Position numbers and translations under genes: made by a program. 64,000 nt of DNA from Phoenix dactylifera. Taxonomy: Eukaryota > Streptophyta > Magnoliopsida > Arecales > Arecaceae. This document shows, piece by piece, positions 49,806 to 62,088 of this stretch; the stretch's first letter is position 1; every line of letters starts with the position of its first letter. The notes under the pieces are model-generated. The model saw only the letters and a program-made list of their open reading frames with translations. It had not been told where the DNA came from and made no database searches. The stretch lies in assembly GCF_009389715.1 (NCBI RefSeq), contig NC_052407.1, positions 3,971,154 to 4,035,153 on the forward strand, in the 5' to 3' direction.

Positions 49806-52800
49806 CAAATATTTCAAATTTTGGCCTTCTCTGTGCTGAGGCATGGTAACTTACCACAATGTGCCTGCTCTTGGTCTAGTGTGCTGTGGAAAATGATGCA
49901 CATGAACGCCATAGTTTAGTGAAGAGAAGGGTCACCTGAGATATGAATGTTCCATTGTTGTGCTGCAAGCTATTGATAATTTCTTTTTTCCATTGTTAAT
50001 ATTTTTATAAACACAAATAAGGTTGGTCCAGGCGCACAGCGTGAGAAGCTCCTGGATGAGACATTCCATCACCAATGTTTTCTATCTTCAACCTTTCGTC
50101 CAAAGTTTTTCCTAGTATGAATATCATGCACATCATATTCTAGCAAAAAGGTTAGCTTGAGAAGCAAATTTTCTATTGCCTATGATAGTTAATTACAAAA
50201 ATGGCCATACTTCCAGCATGAGGAAATTACACCTGCAAGGGCAGTGTGTTAATATACATGGGGTGTGTTGGAGAGATTTGCACGTAATGGTAGAATTGCT
50301 GAAATACCATTTGTTTTGATCTTTTCTGCACTTAAAAGACCGTTGAAGAATGCTAATAAATTATTTTTTTTTCATGTGCCATCTTCATTGATGTTGTTGA
50401 ATTTTCAATGCAATTATTGTTCAGATGAAACCATCTGAATGCTCTTGTTGTATGTAAAGTGTGCATTAAAATTAATAGAATGGCACTTTATCTAATGTAA
50501 ATGCATAAGGAAACAACATATAATTCCATGAACAAGCACCAACTCTAGCACTTCAAAGACAGAGAGACTTTTTTAAATTTCTTAAATACTTCAGAAATAC
50601 AAGATTCTGACCATGCAAGCACTGGTAACTAATATATTACATGTTTTAGATTCTATTAATACCTTCAAAATACCATGGAAATATAACTTGCTCACTGATT
50701 CGAGGACAATCAGCCATATTTTTCAGAATGCAAGACGAAGATTTAAGTTTGTTCTTAGAGCTTTTCTCCAAAAAAAAAAAAAAGAGAAGGTTTTGTTGCT
50801 ATGGCAGCCCAATATTTAAGCTGCGAACTAGTTTTTCCATCCTTATATTTACAGCGCATGAAAATTCCTCTTAAAAGCTCGCAATGCATTATTTTTGTTG
50901 TTTATGCCCAAATAGCGAATGATTGATGAGTGCATACATCATTCCCAATGCCAGAGTGCAAGATTTTAATTTTGTATGGAGACAACTGAAACTTGTCGAA
51001 ATATGAGATTTTGATTTCGAGCAGTGTCATCCTGTGCTTTGCCCCTTGGTTAGCAAAGCACCTGTTCCTTGAGTGGTGGCTGTGTCTGCCAACGGTCATC
51101 CTTGGTTTTCCGTTTTAATTTTTTAACTACATGGTTATTAGAGACAGGCAAAATAAGAAATGTCTCTGTTGTTTTTTGGCAGGAGAAGAGGGAAAAACTA
51201 TTAATGACATCAATAATACGCAATCACTCATGCCCATTGTTGCATCATAAAGACCGGTAATGCTAATTTACCAAAAAGAAAAAAGACTAGTAATGCTACG
51301 GGTTTCCATTAAGTGCACATGAACATTTCTTGTACCAAGTGGCGAGAGAGAGCTGTTGCAACTCATGAATGTATTACCAAACACGGGAGTTGATTTTGAA
51401 GTTGTCAATTTTTTTGACGTTAGCACAGGCTCAGGTAAATCTTTTGTGTATAATTTGAGGCATCTCAAGCATTTTGGGTGGGGGAGAGCATGTTAGTGGG
51501 TGTTTAATAGGGCATGATCGGTAAAGGTGATAAGATTACAAAACTGTGAAGAAAAATCTATCCTTGAGAATAGATATGCAGATTATCCCAAGGTGGTGAA
51601 CCTGCGATAAAATTTTAGGACAATTTTGTCTCTTGATCCAGCAGTTGAGTATTGACCAAATTTCCGCATGTTCCACCTGAGCCTCCAAGAAAATACCATC
51701 CAGAAAAGATCTGTTCAGAAAAAAGCGTCCGCAAGAAAGTGTCATCTATGAGAGATTTGGATACCCATCTTGTTTCTTTTCTCTTCCCTTTTTTTTCTTT
51801 TTTTTTGGGTCATAGCTTGATTTCGTTAAGTATTCATTTCTTTATTTTTTGATTTCTTATGTTTGATTGAATCCATCTTATTTCCTTGAAAATTGATATC
51901 CATGTAGAAAATTATATTATTTTCATCCAGTAGATATGTTGTATATCTGAGGTGTATCATTTTTTTTTTTTTGTACAAGATCTGAAAGGTATAGATTTTT
52001 CTGTAGCTCTATTCTGTAGATCTATTTATTTCCTAAGGTGTTTGATCAGAATTCTTTGAGCACAATTTTTTTGCAGCTGCATCCGCGCACTAGATATTGG
52101 ATTCATCCTTATCTTTTTTTTGAAATGACGAGTTGTAAATATTCAGGCTAGCCATATATTCATAGAGGGTAAGGGGCCAGCATACTAGTTGGCCTTACGG
52201 TTTCTGATTTCCTTTGTGACCTCACTGATTTCCATTGCCACCTCACCCGAGAATATCTTCAAAGAAAAGGAAAAGCAATGGTGCCTTAGTTCAATCCATA
52301 AATATGTCATGTCTTTTTATAATATATAAAGCAGCTAAAATATTTTTCCTCTACCTATCTTTTTTTTTTCATTCCATTTTTTTGGTGAAATTTTCTTTCC
52401 TATTCTTCTGAAAATATAATAATAAGAAACCTATGTACCTAAAGGGGAAATATGCTGTGAATTTACGTGGAACAACTACTTAAACAAAATTTCTGGCATC
52501 CATATGCATATCGTCATTGATTTATGACATATTTACTCGCCAGTTTGTGGAAATACGAGCAACAAAATAAAGCCTTTATCTTTGCCGAGCTTATGATAGC
52601 TCTGCATCACAAAGTGGTGATTTACTTAACTGCTTTATTTATTTGAATACAACCACAACAAAAATTGGTATATTTTTTTTTATATTCTTAATTCATGAGA
52701 ACTTAGAATATATAAACAATCCTTCTAACATATATCTAGAGTATTATTAGTATTATATGGTCAATGATCTTAAATGCCTATAGTATACCAAATAGATTAA

Positions 52801-53300
52801 TCATAGATTTTCTGAGATCTTTAAACACTGGACCATTACATACCAAACATGATGATCTTAGATCACTGATGATCATATTACCCCAAAATAAGTATTATCG
52901 ATAATCTTAGATTTCTATAGTGATTCCATTTGGGTCGCCAAATGCCCCCTTGCTTCAAACAAATCACCAAAATCACAAGCAAGACACCAGCTGTGATATC
53001 TCGAAGATTTTAACAATCAACTAATACCGGGTGTGGGCAAGATGGAATATTAAAGAACTAGTAAGAAAAGATACCTCGACACCCTGGCGTAGGTGGCATA
53101 TGATTACCGAGCTATGAGATATTAATCAATTATATAAAAATAAATTTAACTAAAAAATAAAATCATCTATCATTCTTTATTTTAATGCTAGTTTAAAACT
53201 CTTGTGATTTTTTTACCAGTGGCAAACCACCTTATATTTCCTTGATAAATGAGATAAGAGAAAAATAAAGAAGAAAGAAAAATTTATAATGTAGATTAAC
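49806..53300. other. 3' flank of gene 2 and unassigned intergenic DNA
   Basis: The presumed 3' UTR is followed by 3 kb of AT-rich DNA. No coding domain, terminal repeat or tandem array stands out. Confidence 0.4.
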
Positions 53301-53854
53301 GTCTATCTTGACAGACGGCAAGATAATATGAGGCCAAATTGTACACGGATTCCATACAGACCAAATCATTTGTCATCTGCTTTCCACGTCTATAGCGCAG
53401 ACCCATCCTTTTTTTTGTTTCTTTTGGAAGCTAGGAACCTTTTCTTTTTCATCAACTTTCGAAAAGCCATCAATGCACGAATGACAAAGTGTTACAATCC
53501 CCTGCAGACAATGAAAACGTTGAAAGCCTGGGCGGCGGCTCCGGGGCAACGTTGGGTGGCCCAGACAGAATTGGTATTACTTATTATTACTAATGTCTAA
53601 ATTCTGTCCGACTATGATTTGACAATTTAGAGATATGAAGAATGCAGACCAATTCGCTCAGTCTATGATGGTGAAACGTGAAGCACCAATCTATTGTGAA
53701 AAGTCATGGATCTATACGCAAAGAAAAAAGAAAGGCCCACCAGAACGGCTCCAGCCGGACCTCCTTCGATGCTCAAATCAGGTAGCACTTTGAAATAACA
53801 TTGAGAAATAGCAAAAGAATAAAAAAGTATCAAAGTAGAGTTATCTTCCTAGAT

Positions 53855-54110
53855 TGAAAAGTCTTGAGTGTTTGACCTGGAGTGCTCGGCCTAGAGTGCT
53901 CGCCCTGGGAGCTTGGCCTCGGCATTTGGAAGCTTGGCTTTTTGGAGCTCAACCATCGAAGACTCGGCTATCGGAGGCTCGACCATCGGGAGCTTGGATA
54001 TTTGAGGCTCGACCTAAGAGTGCTCGATCTGAGAGCTCAACATAGAATCTCGGCCTAGAGTGCTCGGTTTGGAGTGCTCGGCTTAGAAGCTTGGTCTGGT
54101 TCTAGTTAGC
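53855..54110. repeat. GCTCGGCCTAGAG-type degenerate minisatellite
   Basis: Repeated short units such as gtgctcggcct, gagcttggc and gaggctcgacc run for about 250 bases. Confidence 0.7.
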
Positions 54111-55390
54111 AGTCGCACGTCCCATGTGCACAGTGCTCGTGTCTCAGGTGGCACAGAAGGGCAGCCTTCAGAGACTTGCATTATGGTATCAAAGGATGCG
54201 GGTCCTATACAAAAAGAAGGCAACACTCAGGGGTGGTCGTGGAAGAGGATCTGAGCGCAGAGGTAGTGATGAGAGCTTGAGAGCCTCTCGCTATGAGAGC
54301 TCATTGTCATCAGAGCTTGAGAACCTTTTCTTGGGAACTTCTCACAATGAGAGCTTAAGAGTCTCTCCTTGGGAGCGTGTCACTATCTATACTTGAGAGC
54401 CTCTCGCCATTCCTTCCTCCGCTTTTTTGGGATCCCTTGGCCCTATTTATATAAAGGAGGGAGCGTGGATCTCTTATGATTTGGAGACGAAAATCAAGAG
54501 ATTGTCATAACCTCCTTTCTTATCTGGATTTAAATTTGTCATAACCTCCTTTCTTATCTGAACCTTGCCAAGAATTCAAATTTTTTGAATTCAAATCATT
54601 TCAAAATGCTTGCCATGTGTCAAACTTATGATAGGTGGATTAGATTTAGGCCACATTACTTATCCCCTACTTTCAAGTCGAAGCCATTTTTTCTGGCTCG
54701 AGCGAGGAAGTAGTCAAGTTAGCCAACTGTAGGCAGGTTCGGACCCATCTTTTAGAGTTATGGGTCGAGAGTGCGATCAGGTACACAAAGCTCGGCTGGT
54801 CATTGAACCCTTCTTTGTTTTGAAAGCTCTTAGGGTTGAATTTCTGTACTGAGAGCTATAAAGGTCGGCTCTTCGGCCTATTATAGGTCAGCTTGCTAGA
54901 TAGATCGGCTTGCTAAGTGCTTGCCCCCCATTCTTAGCCCTGCTTGGCCAAGGTGGAGGACTTGGATCTTTTCAAGTGCAAGCTTGTAGGTCGAGCTCCC
55001 GAGCTATTGAGATCCAAAGATCAAATGGCTACCGATCGAGGTGATGGAGCTAGGTATCCTAGGTCAGTTTAGACTTCAGCTAGCCTAGACTCGTCAAATC
55101 CTTTTGATGGACGGATCTACTTAGCTTTACAGTCGTTTGGAGATTGCCATCTCCACCAGGGCCATCCCAACCTAAAAAGGTCAATTAGCTCATCAGGTCT
55201 TCAGCATAGAGGTCAGTAGAACGGAAGCGTGTCTCCACTTGGGCAAACCCAACTTGGAGAGGTCAGTTAGCTCACTAGGGCTTTGGCGTGAGGGTCGGTA
55301 TCTCCATCTAGGCTATCATAATCTGGAGTGGTTGGTTAGCTTGCCAAGTCTTTAGCTTAGAAATTAGTAAAATGGAGGTGTTGCCTCTAT

Positions 55391-55730
55391 AAAAGTTCTT
55401 CAAAAGAACTTCCTAGCCATGTAGGCTTGTAGGTTGGGATTGTTAGATGGCTCCTCTAATAAATGAATGTCTTGCTCTTGCAAAAGCTCCCCAAAAAACT
55501 TTCTAGCCACATAGGCTTGTAGGTAGGGGCCATTGGATGGCTCGTCCAACGAATAGAGGTGTTGCCCTGCAGAAGCTCCCTAAAGAACTTTCTAGCCGTG
55601 TAGACTTGCAGGTCGGGGTTGTTGGATGGTTTGTCCGACAAACGAAGGTGTAGCCTTCGTAGAAGCTCCCCAAAGAACTTTCTAGCCACTAGGCTTGCTA
55701 GTTGGGGCCATTGAATGGCTCGTCCGACCT
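55391..55730. repeat. Four tandem units of about 90 bp
   Basis: Units start at 55391, 55482, 55571 and 55661 and share 'agctccccaaagaactttct', 'ggcttgtaggt' and 'ggatggctcgtccgac' cores. Because the period is a multiple of three, the minus-strand frame at 55456-55737 looks like a 30-aa repeat protein. I regard that as a by-product. Confidence 0.88.
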
Positions 55731-56645
55731 GTAACAATCGCGTGGTTTTATAGGACGGAGGTGTTGCCTCCTTAGGACTGTTAGATGGCTCGCTCTACCT
55801 ATGGCAGTCGCATGAGCTTATAGGATGGAAGTGTTGTCTCCTTGGGGTCATTAGATGGCTTGCCTAATCTGTTATGCTCGAGAAGTCTTTCGTTGATAGT
55901 TGTAGTGGGACATGTTCGACTGGTGAGATCGTTGTCGAAGGCACTCGATCCGATAAAGAAAGAAAGTAGGATATATCCTTGTTTCTCACAAGATCAGAGG
56001 TTCGAGTCCTTCCTCCAGCATCAATCTGTTGCCACTAGGAATCAACCCAACTGAGATGCCGAGCTGGCTGAGCTCTTGGAGTGCTTGGATGATCAGCTGC
56101 TCAGACCGTAAAGGTTGGTTGAAGATTGTGATGTCTCTAGATAGCAAGGTGGTGGTTGCTATGCACAGGTGGCAATGGCTCCAACGTTGGTCACTCCTGA
56201 GGTGGTGTTGGGAGGATGGAGACCATGTTCGGACCGTCGCTCCGATGCCAGATCCGACCTAAAATGTACGACAGGAGACCCTCCGATGTTTAAGTCAGAC
56301 AGACTCTTAGAGAATAGTGGAGATATTATCAAAGTGGCAAAGTGGCGGCACAAGGGCATAAGAGGGGTTGAGAGCACTACCTAGAGGGACCCAAGAGTGG
56401 TTTATGTGGAGGGTCAGTGTCCATCATCAAGGAATTCGGGCTTGCGGATCAGTCATTTGTGATAATCGATCGCATGTCCTAAAGGTTACACGCAAACGTT
56501 TTACTTGCACATCACGCTACTCGCATTTCGCTCATTCGTCATGTGATTATGGAAGCTATTTACGATTGTGGCCGAGGTGTCATCAATTAGGAGGAGAGTC
56601 TGAAATTGCAAGGATTTTCGGCATGCCTCTGGGGTCGGCCACGTG

Positions 56646-58260
56646 TAGGGGTGCGATGGGTCCGATCAGCTCAGATCCTGAGTGACCCCAACCCGACCCG
56701 ATTTCTTATTCGGATCCTAATTTTGGACCCAGATCCGACCTAGTTGAAGATCGGGTCAGGTCGGGTCAGGTCCAAGCCTACAATTTTTGACCCAATGGGT
56801 CATTAGGGTTAGGTCGGATCCATGTATAATCCAGACCTGAATATTCGGGTTCGAATCGAGCCTTGGTTGAGTCCGGGTCGGGTTCGGGTCGAATCCCCAA
56901 ATACCGTGACAAGAAACCAAATCAACTTGAAAAGATCACATTTTTCACAACCTTTCTTGAATTTAAAAAATTAATCTGGTGAAAGTTCATCTCACAGAAG
57001 AGGCAAAAAGGAATAGAAACTTATATTAAAATAGCAAATTCCAGATGCAAGGATTAGTTCCAAAAAAAATATGCAGTAAGCAGGAAGCTTGGGATAAATT
57101 TTGAAAGGCATAAAAAAAACCCTCTAAATCAGAGACCTAGAACAAAAGAAAAAAGACTTATAGTCATAAGAAAATAAAGAGATGGCTGCAACCCAAGTGT
57201 GAAAACAAGATCAATAATGTAAACTATCAACCAAAAATTATACAAACAAAACAAAAGCATTGTCCTTGCTATTCATAAAGAATCAAATCTGAGATTCATC
57301 ACCCAGGCTATACCAAATCCCAAGATTTGCTCTGAACAACTCTTCATGAGCCTTTCTACTTTCATTCGTTGGCGATCATCGAGCAAGAATCCAACCAACA
57401 ACAACATCTCAGCCAAAAGGTAAAGAAACTCACATGTCAAGATACCAAGATAAACTTACAAAATTAACTTTATCAAGACACCATGATATCAAGAAGACTC
57501 AGATGGTTTCATCTTCCTGCATTACAAAATTAACTTCATCTCTTGATATGCCAAGATATATTTCTTCTTACAGGATTATTCAAAGGAAAATCCTAACCCA
57601 TATGACAATCCAAACAAATGGTCACAACATCAGCATCACAGCAAAATTCTACTCCATATGACAATCCAAAAGGATGCATCATAGCATTAGCATCATGTTC
57701 AGTGAATTTTAGAATTACATAACTAAGAACATGCATAATGAACCATAGTTTCCTCAATATAAAGCGACCTACAAAGAACAAAAATGCCTTGAATGCTATT
57801 GCAAGGCAGAACTACCTATACAAAATTTGCTGAAAATCTATTCGACCACAGCTAAAAGATCACCCACTCAGCAGAAACAATGCTTCGCATCTTTATCCTC
57901 CACGGCTCTGGTTGTCCTTGAAATAATATGAAATTCTGATCTAAGGTTCCTAACAAACATCTAAAAAGTTTGGTGTTCAACTATTGTAAATGGCATCTCT
58001 TGTAGATTTACCATCCTTGCGAGGTCCTCACGGCTTCTTTCCTGATCAAATAAATAGGAAACTAACTCATTCAATGGAACACCATCTTTTGAAGTCACAG
58101 TGCCTATTTATATTTTCTGTTTTCTATCAAGATATTTTTTTGTCTCACAGTTCTTTGTATGTTTGTGAAGATGACTTATCCCATTTTTAGGATTAGCTGA
58201 AAAAATAAAATGGCAATAATTGCATTTAGGCTTGTCTTTTTGTTTTTCTATCTCACAATA
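56646..58260 (-). pseudogene. hAT transposon remnant with BED-finger transposase
   Basis: The left terminus taggggtgcgatgggtcc at 56646 is followed by GGGTCGG-rich subterminal DNA. On the minus strand, 58255-58110 encodes a BED zinc finger: WNHYCEIEKQ, then KCNYC with the downstream H-x4-H-x4-C pattern (HLHKHTKNC). Then 58075-57990 gives FDQERSREDLARM, a hallmark of hAT transposases just after the BED region. Stops interrupt the frame and the catalytic core is not readable downstream. The right terminus was not located and may lie beyond 58260. Confidence 0.8.
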
Positions 58261-59459
58261 ATGATTCCAATACTAATTCCACTTCCACCGGGCCCAACAC
58301 CTCTCCAATGGTCAGATCTAAGGAACATGACTTCAATCCGTTGAGTCTAGATCAAGGTCGATTAGTAGCAATCAATACAGAAATCTAACGGTGAAGTTGG
58401 AGAGTAAAGGATTCAACAAGGGAGATGCAATCTAATGTTGAGAGAGAGAGCTCAGAGGAATGGTGATCAAGGCCCCCTCTATGCGACCCGTGGGACTCCC
58501 ACAGGGTGGGCAGAGGCTTACCCCATCGGCCTTCAGTGCCTAAGAGAGAAGGAGGAGCCACCAGTGATGATGGAAACCGTGGCGGACGGCTAGATCAAGC
58601 GGTCTCAAAAGAGAAAATACAAAGGCAATGTGGTCTGAAGGCATCCAACCCTAGCCAGAGGTCTCGGTCGTGGAACAGGGCACGAGAGAAGATGGTCCCA
58701 GATCAGCCATCCGGCGGATGGTGAGACTGGATAGGGCACTGACCACGCGAGTAGTGGCCGAAGAAAGGAAGACCTAAGGACATGGTAGTTCGGTCAAGGT
58801 GAATAGGAAAACAAGACCACCGAGTCGGTGCTTGGGATTGACGACCGCCCATGCGGCGGGATGCAGCGAGCTTGCGGCATCAACGAGCCACCCACGAGGA
58901 GAAGAATGGGAGAGCCGGGGAAGAAGAAAAAAGGGAGAAGGGTTTACCTCAAATAGGGGAGATGGAAGTTGCCAAACATACCTTGCAGCCTAGCGCCATA
59001 TATTTTCAGGGAGAAATAAGGGGGAAGAAAGAGAGGAGGAATATCTAGAGGAGGAAGGGGGAGATCTAGGGTTTCAGAGGAGGGACATACCTTAGGAGAA
59101 GGGACGAACCATGCCGAAGTCGTCGAATGCAGAAGAGACTCGCAGGCGCGCAAAAAGGGGAGATTGATCCAAAAAAGAAGGGTCTGCTCCAGATCTAGAT
59201 CTAGGGTTCCTCTCTACCTCAGCCATTCGAAATGGACAAGAAAATCAGGACAGGCACAGCCGAACAGGGGAGGGGACTCGAAAGTGGGACTTCTATCATA
59301 TGGGCTATGAGCTATGGCTCTAGCTAGCGAGCTGAAAGCCTGTGGAGTCAAGCCATCTATCATAAGAAGAATGGACAAAGAATACCATAGAATTTTGAAT
59401 TTTTAACTTGAAGGAAGAACCATCTTCAACCATGTTACTTGAGGTTTAGGTGATCCTTT
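58261..59459. other. GC-richer unassigned DNA, possibly the 5' part of the hAT element
   Basis: Purine-rich plus-strand DNA with small open frames but no domain. Its place upstream of the minus-strand transposase fits a promoter/leader of the same hAT element or an unrelated repeat. Confidence 0.35.
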
Positions 59460-60300
59460 TTTCTATGGTTCAGTCTTTCTATGGTAGTAGTCCTTCGCCA
59501 TATGATTTGTCCGCTCGCACACGAGCATTAGGTCTCCTTTCTTTTTGGCTTCTGATCTAGATGGTTATGCCTTCTTAGAAGTTTGGAGGAAGAGACAAGG
59601 TTTGAAGGATTCTGATGTTTTTTCTTTTTAAAGAATTTTCCACAGGGTTTGAAATAGGTTTGACTTAATTCAGCCAAATTGATCTTTGGTCCAAAATCAG
59701 GTTTAGGCTTATGTTTAAGTCGATGCTCTTCTTCGATTCTGATAGAGTTTATAGTCTCCAATAGTATTAAGTCACCTTACTTATGACTTAACTCACGAGA
59801 AAAACTCGACCAAGATGGAGGAACAGAACCAACTAAGGCTTGGATTCTATAATTTTGAGAGAATTTCCAACTTGTCAGTTTAGTCTTTCTAAGAAGATTT
59901 TGAAATTTATGGATTTGGACACTGATAGATTTAGAATCCACCATGGCATATTTATAGAATTTGGATATGGTGAACCGATCAAGACTGGTATCATCCAATT
60001 CATATTTCGCTTCAAAACCATCCTAAAATTTCTTAGCTGATTTAATTAGAAGGTAGACATCATATAGAGAATCAGCAAAGACACTAAGGATCCCATGGCG
60101 GCAATGAAAATCAATTTCTTCAGGAGTTTTGGAGTGAGGGCCAAAGGATCCAGAATCTGGAGGAGCAAGAGAGGGTTGAGAAATTGATCCAAAAGATGGT
60201 CTAGAATCAGGATATTCTATGGCAAAGATTAGCCCTAATATGGTAGGCCAATAATTTTTACTTGACTTTGCCACCTTCTAAAAGGGAAACTACTAAATTT
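59460..60300 (-). pseudogene. Copia-type retrotransposon gag pseudogene
   Basis: A single minus-strand frame with in-frame stops reads DGFEAKYELDDTSLDRF, then YAMVDSKSISVQIHKFQNLL and SVPPSWSSF, the usual layout of plant Copia gag (UBN2 type). A degraded zinc knuckle (VCERTNHMAKDYYH) follows near 59480-59530. One stop (near 60021) replaces an expected Trp. The N-terminal part (KPEKFSSFPFRRWQ) is in another frame at about 60260-60310, so there is also a frameshift. The first codons are shared with the left duplicate, which places the duplication boundary inside this element. Confidence 0.8.
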
Positions 60301-60983
60301 TTCGGGTTTGATAGAACTATGATCATCAAAAGAAGCTATTTATGAAGTTTTGATTTTATTGGTTTTGCAAACACACGTTTCAAGAGGTTTAGCCCTATAT
60401 GTTTGAATGGTTAATTAATAGCTTTCAAAAATATAATTCTAGATTTTGGAATAAATGCAATAGGGAACTACAATCATAATTAAAAAACTATACTAAGAAG
60501 TATAACAAGTAAAGTAATTTTATAATCTATATATATTTTTCAAAGTAGTAGCAACAGGTATTTTGAAAGCAACTAATAGTATGCACAGTTTTTAAAGATG
60601 CAAGAGTTTCCTGCACAGATTTTAAACATGCAAAAAATTTTGCACAAAATTGAAAGCTATAAAAATCTGCACGGATTTAAAGCTGCAGTAATTTTCTACA
60701 CAGATTTTTAATCTGCAGAAAATTTATGCACTATTTTCAAATATGTAGAAAATTCTGCAAAGATTTTAAATATGCAAAAAAAATTCTGTACGATTTTTAA
60801 AATTGGAGAAATCTGTTTGTATAATTTTTAGAGAAATATAACTTTCTTAAAAGACTGATTTTTGTAAAAAAACAAATTTTGATATATATATATATATATA
60901 TATATAGCAATTTCTAGTACAATTAAAATCATGCTCTTAGATTGTTGAAAATATTTTACCTATATCTTTATTTTATAAAAGTA

Positions 60984-61200
60984 TTATAAAGGAATAATTT
61001 ATAAGAATAAAATCAGAGGATTGAAAAAAGTTTGTCTGGATTAAGGCATGTGATATACACTGCCTTAAAAATGTAATTTGCCCCCTACATATGGATTTGC
61101 CTTCAGATGCCCAGATGAAAAAAAAAAAAAATTCAAAAGAAAGCTTGGAGGAAGAGAAAAGAAAAAAAAAAGAGAAGACTCATCTTGGGAAGCATAAAAG
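60984..61200. repeat. Three-copy 5'-flank segment, copy 3
   Basis: Counterpart of 1198-1420 and 15575-15790, including the A-rich run that ends it. Confidence 0.5.
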
Positions 61201-61532
61201 TGGCAATATTGATTGAATTATCCAATACACTGTATCTCGTGACCAATAAGATGTTATATTTCTGTGGTATGCAATGTTTCAACAATATGACATTTCATTC
61301 GGAAATCAATATTTTTTTCCGAATAACAGTAATTTTTCTCAAAGAAACATTTCTCTAAATTTTAGAAGATAAGACTGATTTATTTATTATTATTTTTTAA
61401 AATTTAATTTTTTTTATAAATTTAAAACTCCAACAAAAAAATATCTTCGAAGGACTTTTCAGCCAAGTCGGCCGCCTTATGGAGATGTAGTGAAAGCCTT
61501 GTCTTCCACGACCTCATGAAAGCCTCTGTCGT

Positions 61533-61837
61533 GTGATCCACGTGAACCTCATGCGGTGGTACTTTCGACAAACTTCATAAGAACTCCTCGGTTGTGATCC
61601 ATGTTTACCTCATGCGGTGGTATTTTCGACAAACTTCATAAGAACTCCTCGGTTGTGATCCACGTTTACCTCATGCGGTGGTATTTTCGACAAACTTCAT
61701 AAGAACTCCTCGGTTGTGATCCACGTTTACCTTATGCGGTGGTATTTTCGACAAACTTCATAAGAACTCCTCGGTTGTGATCCACGTTTACCTCATGCGG
61801 TGGTACTTTCGACAAACTTTATAAGAACTCCTCGGTT
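61533..61837 (+). repeat. Five tandem 61-bp units immediately upstream of gene 3
   Basis: Five head-to-tail 61-bp units begin gtgatcca and end ctcggtt; the last ends 29 bases before the ATG. The left copy has one unit. Only the gene-proximal unit has ctttataag (TATAA at 61820-61824); the other four have cttcataag. A shorter related fragment may precede them at about 61500-61532. The array probably changes promoter spacing or the leader. Confidence 0.95.
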
Positions 61838-61866
61838 GTGATCCTTCTGTCGTACTAATTAACGCG

Positions 61867-62088
61867 ATGGCCCTCGTACCGAATTGCAGCTCCTGCTTCT
61901 TTTCCTCAAGAAGAAGATCTGGAGTCTATACTCCTCTCGCCAACCAACTTCCAAAGGCTGCTTGTCCCAGCCTCACTTCTCCGGCGCTTACTCCTCCCAC
62001 AAACCAAGCCCTGACGACTTCTCTCGGCCTCTCTTCTCCGGCGCTCGGGATCTCCGAAACCTTCTCCAATTTGAAGAAGCAAGGGAAA
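61867..62088 (+). CDS. TSA: Third TSA-family gene, exon 1 only (partial, runs off window)
   Basis: Exon 1 encodes 74 residues (transit peptide plus [13 protein letters not shown], the first segment of the barrel) and ends at a GTAAGC donor identical to that of gene 1. Six bases differ from gene 1 exon 1. Five of the six change the amino acid (F9S, R33C, S44P, K50T, P54L), all within the transit peptide. The reading frame is intact. The remaining exons, expected about 3.9 kb downstream if intron 1 is conserved, lie outside the window, so whether the gene is complete cannot be told. Confidence 0.85.

Larger units (their letters stand above)
53600..56640. mobile_element. LTR-retrotransposon-derived region with minisatellites
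   Basis: GC-richer than its surroundings and made of nested tandem repeats: 'gctcggcctagagtgct' units (53855-54100), units near 85 bp (about 55165-55370) and 90-bp units (55391-55730). A TATTTATATAAAGG string near 54447 and a 'tatggtatcaaa' near 54183 recall LTR promoter and primer-site motifs. The zone 56180-56320 reads like LTR sequence of plant Gypsy elements. No gag-pol domain was found, so the class is tentative. Confidence 0.4.

Noticed and set aside
55456-55737. 93-aa repeat protein on the minus strand
   Set aside because: It follows from a 90-bp tandem repeat whose period is divisible by three. No start context or known family.
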